A DNA stretch of 64,000 nucleotides from Yamagishiella unicocca (Eukaryota > Chlorophyta > Chlorophyceae > Chlamydomonadales > Volvocaceae), in NCBI GenBank assembly GCA_003116995.1, contig BDSL01000038.1, positions 682,001-746,000 of the forward strand, given 5' to 3'. Each line of letters starts with the position of its first letter. Position 1 is the stretch's first letter. A program made the translations under genes and the position numbers. Shown piece after piece: positions 45,427 to 55,471 of this stretch. Below the pieces are notes generated by a model. It did not search any database. It was not told where the DNA came from and saw only the letters and a program-made list of their open reading frames with translations.

Positions 45427-46096
45427 TTACACGCGAAGTGTCGTCGTCAGTGATATGGTCCACGGTTGTGAGGTAGTGTCAGCATAACAGTGTTCAACGG
45501 GCAAGACAAAGGGATCACCAACCTTGTAGGCCACTGGAGTCACAACCCGATAGCATGACCCGCAGGCCACCTCCTCTGTATGGCAATGGTGGTGTGGGCG
45601 ATGCAGGCAGACGACCACCGGCGGGGCGGTGACGAGCACCGGGGGCGCACTGGGGGAAGGCGCCAGGTACTGCTGATAATCCGACCCCGAACTCCCTGCC
45701 GGTATGCTCGGATATGCCGAAGGTGCTGGTCCAACAACGGGGTATCCTGTCGCGGTAATGTTGCCGGCGTCTGGTCACATGACAACGCACGACATAATGA
45801 CTGTTAATGCTTTATAATTCGCCACATTTAATGTTCCTATACTGGAAAGCTACTTTCAGTCCCCACCCACACTATGGGTGAGAACCCTTCCGGCATCCGC
45901 TCGACGCGTCGGTGCCGCAAACCGACCTGCTGATGTCCCAGATGCTTGGTAGCGTGTATCAGGTGGAGCCTATCAGGTTACCAAACGGTCATTAGAATCC
46001 CTTCCTATGCATGTAATTGGCAAAATATGTATTGCTTACCGACGCTCCCTCGTAGCCGTCTTTGGGAACGAGAGGTGCTTTCAGCGAATCAGTCAT
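45427..46096 (-). CDS. Small Pro-rich, Cys/His-rich protein, unknown
   Basis: A three-exon model (46040-46096, 45927-45969, 45427-45746) gives 139 residues. It starts MTDSLKAPLVPKDGYEGAS after a clear ATG. Phase-matched junctions lead to a Pro/Tyr/Ser-rich stretch (GYPVVGPAPSAYPS.. YQQYLAPSPSAPP) and then a Cys/His segment with CLHRPHHHCHTEEVACGSCY, about residues 79-98. The layout of a Pro/Tyr-rich N-terminus and a C-terminal cysteine cluster recalls LITAF- or BRI3-type proteins, but the family consensus is not met and no membrane helix is obvious. The final stop TAA is itself part of a TGTAA (45427-45431), leaving almost no 3'UTR; alternatively AAG|GTTGGT near 45530 is a donor and the true last exon is elsewhere. 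Function unknown. Confidence 0.45.
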
Positions 46097-46541
46097 GGTT
46101 GCATTGATTACATGAGTGGCGAAGAATGGGGTTGGTGCTCACATGGCCGCGACGCTTCAAGAAAACGTGACGGTTTGGCCGTACAAACGCTCTGCCGTAG
46201 AAGAGGAGGCCAGAAGAAACACACGAAACACAGGGCATCTGTGTTCATGAAAAGATGGAAGCACAGAGTCATATGGTCGCCATTACAGACGCGAACCCTG
46301 CCAATCGCCAACAAACTCCACGCCCACACCATGCACACCGCGCCTCACCTGCCAGCCGTCGGTTCCGCTTTTCAACGCCACCCTCCCGCTGAGCCCCCCG
46401 CTCCAATGCGCATATCAGCCCCTCTTAAGTTACACCCCTGCGCCTCTCTCCGCGCCCGAACCACCGCATCCACCAGCAGTCCTATCCACAACGCTCAATC
46501 ACACGTCCACCAGTCCAGCCGCCGGACCACCAGCAAGCGAG
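46097..46541. other. MED7 3'UTR and promoter of the small gene
   Basis: Tandem minus-strand genes. Minus-strand TGTAA at 46283-46287 fits the end of MED7; under 190 bp remain for the promoter of the small gene. Confidence 0.5.
46283..46287 (-). terminator. Polyadenylation signal TGTAA (MED7)
   Basis: First minus-strand TGTAA after the MED7 stop, about 255 bases downstream. Confidence 0.5.
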
Positions 46542-48762
46542 CTACATCTCAACGTCCATTGCCGCCGCCGCCGCTGCCGCCGCCGCTGCCGCCGCCATCC
46601 CCTCCTCCGTCCCCACTTCCGCTCCCACGCCCACCCCTGCCGGCCGCGCCGCTGACTCCGCCGTGTCCCCCTCCACCTCCACCAGCGCCCGCGCCATGCC
46701 CGCCAGCACCTCGTCCGCCGCCGCCACCTGCGCCCGGACCCTGCTGATGCCTTGCCTCATGGTGGCCACCTGCAGGGCCAGAGTGGCCTCCAGGGTGGCG
46801 CGAGCCTGGGGGGGGGGGCAGGAGGGCGCAGGGTGGGGTGGGGGAGGGGGGGCGAGGCAGCCCGTGGACACGACACAGTAGGAGGGGTGAAGGTGGGCAA
46901 ATGATGCGCAGTGGCGGTATACCGGTGTGGGGGAGGGGATCATCCTGACGAGTGGTCAAACAGGAAGGAGTCAGGTCAGTGCGATGAGCTGGGGAGGTTG
47001 GAAGGGGCCCCAGCGGCATGGGGGTGTGTGTGTGTGTGTGTGTGTGAGTGTGTTTGTGATTGCGTAAGGAAAACAGCCGCGACCTGATCACATCGCACCT
47101 CCCCCACGCGACCCCCACCCCCACCCCCACCTGGTGTGGCCTCATCATGTTGGCCAGCTGCACCAGGTTGGATAGCAACACGTTGACGCTGGTCAGCTGC
47201 TGGGCGTATCTGCGGGGGGGGCCGGGGGCAGGTCGGGGCCAGGTCGGGAGACGGGGGGCGGCGAGGAGGTCCCCGGGAGCTCAGGCTACCGTAGTAGGCT
47301 CCCTCCGGCTTGTTAGACCCCCGGGAGCTCACCTGCTGGGCTGCTCCACCACCGTCTTGAGCAGCTCCAGGAACATGAACAGCAGCTCGCCGCTGAGCCG
47401 CCGGAGCTCACCCTTGAAGTCTGTGGGGGCGGAGGGGGCGGAGGGGGCGGAGGGGCGGAGGGGGCGGAGGGGCGGAGGGGGCGGAGGGGCGGAGGGGGCG
47501 GAGGGGCGGAGGGGCGGAGGGGGCGGAGGGGGCGGAGGGGGCGGAGGGGGCGGAGGGGGCGGAGGGGGCGGAGGGGGCGGAGGGGAGGGGAGGGGAGGGG
47601 AGGGGGCGGAGGGGGCGGAGGGGGCGGAGGGGGCGGAGGGGGCGGAGGGGGCGGGGGGGCGGAGGGGGCGGAGGGGCGGAGGGGCGGAGGGGGCGGAGGC
47701 ACGGCAGGAGTGTTGCAGGAGCTGGGTTCGGGTAGCGCACCGATGTAGTTTCCAGGTGGGTGCATTGCTTGACAACGGCTGAAGGACCTTAGGGCATCGC
47801 ATCGCTGCGGCACTTGGGGCCCCTCAGCGGCACTTGGGGGCTCCAGGGGGGGGGGCTCAGCGGCAGGGCTGGTCGAGCGCAACAGCAGGAAAGATCCGGG
47901 TCGGGGCCAGGGCTGGCAGCGCCGGAAAGCGCTCGCCTGCCTCTCAGCGGTTCAGCGGTCCCTGTTCCCCTCCTTCCGTACATGCAAGCAACACTTCTCC
48001 CGCCTGCCCGTCCCTCCAAAGCCCCCACCAAGCTGTCGTCTTCCCACACACCCTCCAACGTCGCGACACGCGTTTCTTCGCTGCTCGCCCAACGCGCGCG
48101 TCCAACCCAGCCTGCCTCGCCTCCAGCCCCCTACTAGCCGAGCTTAGCCGCCCTCCCCCTCACCGCGGGCACCACCCTTGCCCTCCCCGCCATCATTCCC
48201 GCATCCCTCCCCGCCACCTTCGCAGCCCACAGCGACCCGATCTCCTCCCTCACCTATTCCCCCCTCTGGCCGCTGCCGGTACAGCGCCTGAGTGGTCAGA
48301 GGCGGCACCAGCTCCTCGTGCTGCAAATGAGGGGGCCAAGGGGTTCCCATATGGGTGGGACAACAGGAGGGGTTCCCTTCGCGTCCTTCCTCTCTGGGTT
48401 GTAGTCATGCCCCATGATCTTATCCGCACCCAACCATCTGGCACTAACTGAAGCTCCATACAACATCCACACACAGGGAACCCCACTGATATTTCCGTCG
48501 CTATGACGCCTGCTGCCGTGCCGCCGCACTCCCTGCCCTCGCGCCGAAGCCCGACCCCCGCCCGCACCAGCTTCAGCGGATTGCCCAGCACTTTGAGCTC
48601 GATCTTTCGGTCACGCAGAGCCGCCACGTCAGCGGAGGTTGGTATTGGGGGCGGGGGCGGCGGCAGCGGGGACACGCCATCGTCAGGGCCGTACAGGTTG
48701 AAGAGAGAGGGCGGTGGCGGGTAGGCCTCCCGCATCGCAGCGCCATTATTTGCCGCCGCCAT
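46542..48762 (-). CDS. MED7: Mediator complex subunit 7
   Basis: Five exons (48568-48762, 48254-48320, 47333-47420, 47131-47209, 46542-46805) give 230 residues. MED7 belongs to the middle module of Mediator and pairs with MED21 in a long hinged coiled coil. Diagnostic parts are the Pro-rich N-terminus (YPPPPSLFNLYGPDDG), the short ELVPPLTTQALYRQRPEGG that follows, DFKGELRRLSGELLFMFLELL, VEQPSR-YAQQLTSVNVLL, and LANMMRPHQARATL with a coiled coil to the end. The C-terminal 45 residues are an Ala/Gly/Val-rich low-complexity extension not seen in animal or plant MED7. Intron 2 (833 bp) is largely a GC-rich minisatellite. Confidence 0.93.
47025..47046 (+). repeat. (TG)n microsatellite in MED7 intron 4
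   Basis: About ten TG units in the 325-bp last intron. Confidence 0.8.
47427..47697 (+). repeat. GGGGGCGGA-type minisatellite in MED7 intron 2
   Basis: Roughly 30 head-to-tail units of 8-9 bp (GGGGCGGA / GGGGGCGGA), broken by a GGGGA run near 47580-47605. It fills the intron side next to exon 3. The run of G-tracts on the + strand can in principle fold as G-quadruplexes. Confidence 0.85.
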
Positions 48763-49249
48763 AGCCCCCAGCGGTGGTGCCGGCCCCGCTTGTTATGGGG
48801 CTGGCGACTGAAGAGCGCAGAGGTGCACCGTTTCTCGATGAACTTGTCCGGGCGGTGACAGATATCGGTTCGCTCCAAGTAGCGAATTTAATCTTTTCTA
48901 GATCTTCCAGTAATGGATGCGTTGGGTGGTTAGGGAATGCGCGGTAGGTCGCAGCAGAAAAGGAAAGTCGACACGCGAGACGCGACAGCTTGACGTTCTT
49001 CGATCATTGCTTTGGGATGCAATGCAGTGACAATATGTGATCAGTTCAAACCCCGGCAAAGCATCATGTGGGTAACTGTGCTGCGCTGCAATGCATGCGA
49101 AGGACGATTTGTACGTTGCTCGTCCTGTTGGCCGGCCTTAATGCGGCACGAAGCAAACCATCTCTACAAGTTATGCGGCCCGTCTTCAAATATTGTAGGT
49201 GACTTGTGGACTTAATACCGTTCAGCTTCGTGCTATTCGTATCTGCAAA
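48763..49249. promoter_or_regulatory. Divergent promoter region, MED7 / bystin
   Basis: 487 bp between start codons, AT-richer than the genes. No clear TATA box and no further gene were seen. Confidence 0.5.
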
Positions 49250-52200
49250 ATGCCCAAAAGGGTTCGGATACGTAAGCCCAAGCATAGGAAGTCACTTCAT
49301 GAGCAAATAGAGGACCCTCAGAGCTATGGAATCAGGGTGGGTTCACAGACGAGCCGGCAGCCGAATGCGCGACCGCCGGCGGCGGCAGCAAAGCCGTCGG
49401 CGCCGATTCCAGTTGCTTAAGATCCTGTCTCCATTGAACGCAGACGAGGCCACGGGCAGAGAAGAAGCGACAACGAGCGGAGGACGAGGAAGAAGAGGTC
49501 GGTCCGCAGCTCATCCGTGTCGGTCGACACTCCCTTCGCGTTTCTCCCGCGCGTGGCCTGCAAGTGATGCACTTCGGACTTGCGGGAGCTCTATCACTGT
49601 ATGCGACTGATGCAGTGTCGGCATTGTCGCCGATTCCTCGTCGCGTGGCGCTGTGGGAGAGGGAGTACGCCAGTCAGGGGTCACACACGAGCCCCTATTG
49701 TAACCACCCTAAAACGCCTCCCCCCCCCCAACCCCTCCTCACATGACCACTTCCCCGCCTCAGCTCCTGGACGTGAAGATAAGCGGCCGCATCCTCAAGG
49801 CCGCTCGCGAGCAGCAGCAGGAGCTGGACGCGGAGGAGCTGTTCGACCTGGACCATGACGGTGATGACGACGACGGGGAGGACGAGCAAGGGGGGCCACA
49901 AAAGCAGAAGCGCGCTGCAGATCCGCAGGTGGGTACGACAGCCCCCCCTCAGCCCCGAAACCAGCCTGGGCTCCTCCTCCTCTGCCCCTCAGCCCCCACT
50001 GCACCTTCCGCCCTGCCATGACGCCTGCGTGTAACGCCTCCGCCCCCTCCCTGCCCCTCCCGTGCCCCCGCCCCTCCCTGGACCTCCTCCCGAAGGCTGC
50101 CCTGCGAGCCGCGTTGCATAAGCTGGGCGGTGCTGCCGGGGGGCCAGCAGCGGACGACGACTCCGACGACGACTCTGACGGGGGGCGAGGAGGGGCGGGC
50201 GCGGACGAAGGAGACGAGCAGTACGAGGAGGAGGATGTGGAGGTGGGTTCGGAGTGGAGGAGGCGCGGGAGGCGTGCGGCGGTGGGGGCTACCCGACATG
50301 GGGCTGCCCGACACTGGAGGCAGCGTGTGGTGGTGCGGGCCCAGCGGCCCCGGTGCCCCGCACCTAGTACGCAATCAGCAGTTTGCCTGCCTGCTATCAG
50401 CACCTCACTTGCAACCAGCACCTTACTTGCACCAACCCTAATCCGCCCCGCGCTTGGATTCGCGGATTCTCTTATCAAACACCCCCCCCCCCGCGCTTCC
50501 CCAGGTGGACCCGGATGACGAGCGGGCCCTGGCCGCCTTCATGGCCCCGGGCGCCTCCTCGTACCGCCAGACCAGCCTGGCGGACCTCATCGTGGCGCGA
50601 CTCAAGGAGCGGCAGGCGGAGCAGGGGCTGGCGCAGCTGGCGGAGGAAGACGGGTGGGGCGGGGGAGGGGGCCGGGGGAGGGGGGCGGGGGAGGGGGGCG
50701 GGGGAGGGCTGGGTGGTGCATGAGCAAGGTCACGGACGTGATCGCCTTCACGGACAGGCCCTGCATCGCCGCGGCGGAGATGATCCTCACCGGGGGGGCG
50801 GGGAGCTGGAGCGGCTGGCTGTTGGCATGGAGGTCCGGGGCGGATGGGTCCGTTGGCGGAGGTACCGGGGGCTCACCTGCTGCTGCTCACGCCTAAGCGC
50901 TACCCCTCTCCCTCCACCTGCTCCCCCGCCTCATCCCGCTCCTCTGAACCCCCCGCTCACAATTCCGGTGTCCCCCCGCAGCGACGACCCTGATGCCGCC
51001 CCCGGCCCCGTGCCTGAGGGTCTGGAGCCCCGTGTGGTGGAGGTGTACCGGGGGGTGGGCAAACTTATGTCCAGGTACACGGCGGGAAAGATACCCAAGG
51101 TGAGGGGGGCGGAGGGGGGCGCCGGGGGTCCAGGGGGGCGGAGCGGAGGGGAGGGGGCCGGTCCGACCTGGGGGGGGCCGCAGGTCGTGATGGGGTGTGC
51201 GGGGAGGAGCGCACGTGGGTTGTCGATCACTCCGCGGCAGCTGGTGCGGCCGCCTGGCCTAACTGCCACTTCCAACTGCCACTTCCAACTGTCATTTCCA
51301 ACTGCCACTTCCAACTGCCCCACTGCCTTCCCTCCAAGCGCGCCCCCTTCCAACCATCCCGCCGCGCCCGCCACTCCTCCTCCTCCTCCAGGCCTTCAAG
51401 ATCATCCCCAACCTCCGCAACTGGGAGGACGTGCTCTACCTCACTGAGCCAGGTGCGGGGGCTGGGGGGGGCAGGAGGAGGGGGGGCGCCTGTTGCTCCC
51501 TTCGCGTACCCCCGTCCCCGTCCCCGCTCCACCCCCCACCACACCCATTGATCCCTCCGGCCCCTCCTCCCCCGTTGCTGCCCCCCCCCAGACTCCTGGA
51601 GCGTCCACGCCGTGTACCAGGCCACCCGGCTGTTCGTGTCCAACCTGAACGCCCGCCTGGCGCAGCGCTTCCTGGCGCTGGTGCTGCTGCCGCGGGTGCG
51701 CGCGGAGATCAGGCAGCACAAGCGGCTGCACTTCGCGCTGTTCCAGGCACTGCGCAAGGCCACCTACAAGCCGGGGGCGTTCTACAAGGTGGGTGGCGCA
51801 GCATTGCATACCTGCCACACAATGAATGAGGCGAAGCTCACGATTCATTGTGGCGGGAAGTGACAGGGGCAGGGCGGAAGAGGAGGCGCGAAGGAGGCCA
51901 GGGGGAGGGATCGATGGGATGATGCCGGGACAGAGCCTGCCTAGGAGTCGCGCCAAAACCTGCCGCACCCACTCCCTTGCCCCCTGCCTCCATTCCACGC
52001 TCCCTCCCGCCTCACAACCTCCCCCCTGCCCCCCTGCGCCTCCCCCCCCAGGGTGTGCTGCTGCCGCTGTGCCAGTCCCGCAGCTGCACCCTGCGCGAGG
52101 CCGTCATCCTGACCTCGGTGCTCAAACGCGCCTCCCTGCCGGTGCTGCACAGCGCCGCCGCCATGTTGCGGCTGGCGCAGCTCGAGTACTGCGGCACCAC

Positions 52201-53985
52201 CAGCTTCTTCATGCGGGTGCTGCTGGACAAGAAGTACGCATTGCCGTACAGGGTCATCGATGCGTTGGTGGGTTGGGGCGGGGGCGGTGCAGGAGGAGGG
52301 GGGCCGGGGGCGGTGCAGGCGGGGGGGGGAGGCGAGGTGAGATGGGTTGGAGTGTTGGGTAGCCTATCACGTTGCGGCGGTCCCATGCGCTGTGGTGGCG
52401 CATCCGTCGACACAGCCAATGGTGCACACCTGGTGGCGGCACCTGGTGGCGGCACCTGGTGGCGGCACCTGGTGGCGGCACCTGGTGGCGGACCCCCACT
52501 CGGCCCTGCTGCTGCTGGTGCCCACGTCGTACTGTCCCTGGTCGCGGTTCGAGCCCCCCCTCCTTCCTCTCCCCCCTCCTTCCCCTCCTTCCTCCCTGCC
52601 CGCCAGGTGGACCACTTTGTTCGCTTCGCTGACGACGAGCGGCAGATGCCCGTGGTGTGGCACCAGACGCTGCTGTGCTTCGTGCAGCGCTACAAGCACG
52701 AGGTCAGGCCGGCGGACATGGCGGCGCTGAGGGCCGTGTGCAGCAAGCAGCACCACTACAAGGTGCGGCCGGGGGAGAGGAGGGGGCAGGGGGCTCTTCT
52801 CTGTGTGTGTGTGGGGGGGAGGTCGGGGGGGGGGCAGGTGCGGAGTGCAGCCACATGTCCCTGGTGTCGTACGTGGGTGTGTACGTTGTGCTGCTGGTGC
52901 CGTATGATGACCAACACTAGATGACGAATCCTAGCAGCGCCGAAGAGCGCTGCCGATGACGACATCGAGGCATTTGCCTGACGGCACGCGGCGGTCGCGT
53001 CTCGGGGGGGGGGGGCAGGGGGGTGAGGGCTGTGGGGGAAGAGAGGAACGCCGGAGGCAGTGTGTCAGGGCTTAAAATGGGAATCCCATGGCAACTGCAC
53101 CCGACACTGCTACCCCTACCTTGGCGGAAGCACGGAAGCACGCGAGGGAGTCAGCCAGCCGGGGGCACTCCTCCTGCCTGGGGCAGCTGCGAGCCGAGTG
53201 ATGACCAACTAGATGACGAATCCGAGCAGCGACTTTACAGCGGCGTGCGGCGTCCTGCTGCCGCCGTTTGCTGCCCGTGAGGACAATCGAGGCATTTGCC
53301 TGACGGCTCTCACAGCGCCCGGGGGGGGGGAGGGGGCCGGGGGGGGGGAGGGGGCGCGTGATGGACTTCGCGGATGTCCATCTCGCATGTTGGGGTTCGC
53401 GCCGAGCATTACACGATTACACGATTACACTTGCAACACACGTATTGCTGGAACGGAGCGCACGGAGCAAAGCACGAGCGGAGGGGCCAGCCGGATGACG
53501 ACCAACACTAGATGACGAATCCTAGCGGCGCCAAAGAGCGACGCCGATGACGACATCGAGGCATTTGCCTGACGGCCAGCACCCCGGCTCACATCTCGCA
53601 AACGCAGCCGCACTGGTAATCCACCGGCCACGGTGCCAAACTTTGAAGCTTTGAGTATAAACGAGTCTCGCCTCCTCCCCGCTCGTTACTGCTCCGGGCA
53701 TGCCCAGCCCTCCGAACCTGTCCTGACGCCCGCCACCCCACCGCCACCCTTCGTGGCCCGGCTGGCGCCATGTGCCCCCAGGTGACGCCCGAGGTGATCC
53801 GGGAGCTGGACCATGGAGCGGGCAGGGGCTCGGCGGCGGCCGCGGCGGCGGCTGCTGCGGGTCAGGCGGCGGGCGCCGCGCCCATGGCTGTGCAGGAGGC
53901 GGCGGCGGCGCAGCGGAGCAAGGTCGGGATCAATGTGGTGGAGAATGTGCGCGACATGCCTCCGGTGCTGATGATGGAAGACTGA
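49250..53985 (+). CDS. BYSL: Bystin / Enp1, 40S ribosome biogenesis factor
   Basis: Ten exons (49250-49336, 49764-49928, 50096-50242, 50505-50653, 50982-51099, 51392-51452, 51592-51788, 52052-52267, 52607-52762, 53782-53985) join in phase to 499 residues. Bystin binds pre-40S particles in the nucleolus and is needed for 18S rRNA maturation. The basic start [20 protein letters not shown] and [19 protein letters not shown] match the family. Two acidic Asp/Glu runs follow (about 48-65 and 103-135). The conserved helical domain contains [91 protein letters not shown] and [20 protein letters not shown]. The C-terminus is extended by an Ala-rich low-complexity stretch. Exon 3 uses a less typical acceptor (CCGAAG). 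Confidence 0.95.
51261..51320 (+). repeat. 13-bp minisatellite in bystin intron 5
   Basis: Four to five units of AACTGCCACTTCC. Confidence 0.8.
52427..52491 (+). repeat. 13-bp minisatellite in bystin intron 8
   Basis: Five perfect or near-perfect units of CACCTGGTGGCGG. Confidence 0.85.
52905..53576 (+). repeat. Three dispersed copies of an 80-bp repeat in bystin intron 9
   Basis: Copies at 52905-52985, about 53199-53306 (interrupted in the middle) and 53494-53576. Each starts near ATGACCAAC..TAGATGACGAATCC and ends TCGAGGCATTTGCCTGACGG. The rest of the 1019-bp intron separates them. No terminal inverted repeat or reading frame identifies a transposon. Confidence 0.75.
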
Positions 53986-54715
53986 GGGGGAGGGGCGGCT
54001 GGGAGGGGCCGCTGGGGGGACTGCTGACAGGGCGGAGAGGGGAGGGGGGTGCGGGACCGCCGTGTGCACCATAGTGGTGTGGTGGCGGCGGTTCTGGGGC
54101 CGCTGGGGAAGCGCTGGGAAGCGCAACCCGCGCCGCTGGTGAGTGGTGGCGGTGGTGTGTGTTTGGCACCAATGACGTGCGGTACGGGGTGGGGTGGGGT
54201 TCTAGGGGTGAGGGTAGGGGAAGGATGGTGGTTGGGTTAGTGCACGGGTAAGTCCAGGGTTGAGTTTACCGGGGGGGACCACTGCGCACCGGCGCTAGTG
54301 TGGTAGTGTAGATGGTAGGACGGTAGAGCATTTAAGATGTACAATACGGAACGCGATTAATCTGTCATTTAGGTGTTTCATGGTGGAAACGGGCACCTCG
54401 CAGTGTCCAGACATTGCGAGCACGCTCGTGGGTTGTGCTGGTAGTGTGGGCTTTGATTGGTCCATCCGCTCTGGACTCCCGCCGAAGAGGGCGGACAGGG
54501 GCCGGGGGGGGGGCCGGCAGCGGGACGTCGACAGAGGACCGCACTTTTGCCTTGCAGCAAGGCCAGATGAGAACCTTAGCTACACCCATGATGTACCTTA
54601 GCTTGACAGTTGTTGTCATTACAAGCCAGGGCTCCAAGTCCGATGCTGCTCGACAAGGCTCTGATGTTATATGATGTGCTGTGAGGGATCTGCATGTCCC
54701 CACGTGCAGCCTCCC

Positions 54716-54720
54716 TGTAA
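54716..54720 (+). terminator. Polyadenylation signal TGTAA (bystin)
   Basis: First TGTAA after the bystin stop on its strand, about 730 bases downstream. Confidence 0.45.
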
Positions 54721-54819
54721 GTTTGGGCAAAGCCTGCAAACGTGGCCCGCACACGTCTCCCAAGTCCGCTGCGTGCCGCAGTCCTAGGCCTGGGGCCATA
54801 GGTCAACATGATTTTTGTT

Positions 54820-54824
54820 TTACA
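54820..54824 (-). terminator. Polyadenylation signal TGTAA (ataxin-2)
   Basis: Minus-strand TGTAA about 650 bases after the ataxin-2 stop. Confidence 0.45.
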
Positions 54825-55471
54825 GCGACACGGGACCCCCAGGGGCGGTCATCTGCCTTGCAGTCGTTCGCATCTTCCGGCTGCGGCACTCCCGACCCGA
54901 CCCGGGGGTTTCGGCCTCCTCATCTGACACCTGCCGCCCTGCATGCCCGGCTAGGTCACATGGCGCCCCCCGAGTCCTTCCTCTCGTGGCGCCCCTCTTG
55001 CCGGCCCCACAGCGCCCGCCCACCGCCGGGGCTTGCAACCGTGCCACCAGACCCAGTCAGTGCCTGCAGGGCTCACCCCCGTGCTGTGCCGGCAGTCTAC
55101 ATGACGGTACAGGTAGGCATTCTTCGACAACAGGAAAAATCCGTATGCCCGGGCGCGTCCAGCCCCCAGGGCCTGCACGCCCTCTCGCACACCTCCAGCC
55201 GTGTACATCATGTACCAGCCCGTAAGCAACCGCCAGTCCGCCCATCAATATGCCAACTAGCAGCGTCACTTCGGCCCTCCACAGACACGCTTCGCCGAGT
55301 CTCTCCGACTGTTAACGTTGCCTAGCAACGCTGAGCAAGTACGACGGCAGACACCGCGCTACTGCTGACCCCCACCCGCTACGCCCGAATCTAGCGCACC
55401 GCAAATAGCGCGAGCTGCGCTCTCCAGACGCCCCTCCCGCCCTTCGCTGTGCTGCCACATAGCGGCCGCCC

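Larger units (their letters stand above)
53986..55471. other. Convergent intergenic region, bystin / ataxin-2
   Basis: 3'UTRs of two facing genes. TGTAA (+) at 54716-54720 and TGTAA (-) at 54820-54824 put the two ends about 70-100 bp apart. Open frames on both strands between 54.4 and 55.3 kb lack consistent splice structure and motifs. Confidence 0.55.

Noticed and set aside
45540..45790. Frame beginning TTG at 45785 on the minus strand
   Set aside because: Arg-rich translation in a frame shifted from the Pro/Cys/His-rich exon; the latter has the more protein-like composition and fits the upstream ATG exon.
47313..47882. Long Pro-rich frames on the minus strand across the MED7 intron 2 repeat
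   Set aside because: Product of translating a GC-rich minisatellite that has no stops in several frames; true MED7 exons flank it.
47427..53576. CRISPR-like arrays
   Set aside because: Repeats are head-to-tail minisatellites or three loose copies without regular unique spacers, in a eukaryotic genome.
54818..55170. Possible small minus-strand gene (reads MMYTAGGVREGVQAL.. and a last exon ending at TGTAA 54820)
   Set aside because: No consistent start and splice pattern; the stretch falls within the expected 3'UTR of ataxin-2, whose only nearby TGTAA is the one at 54820-54824.
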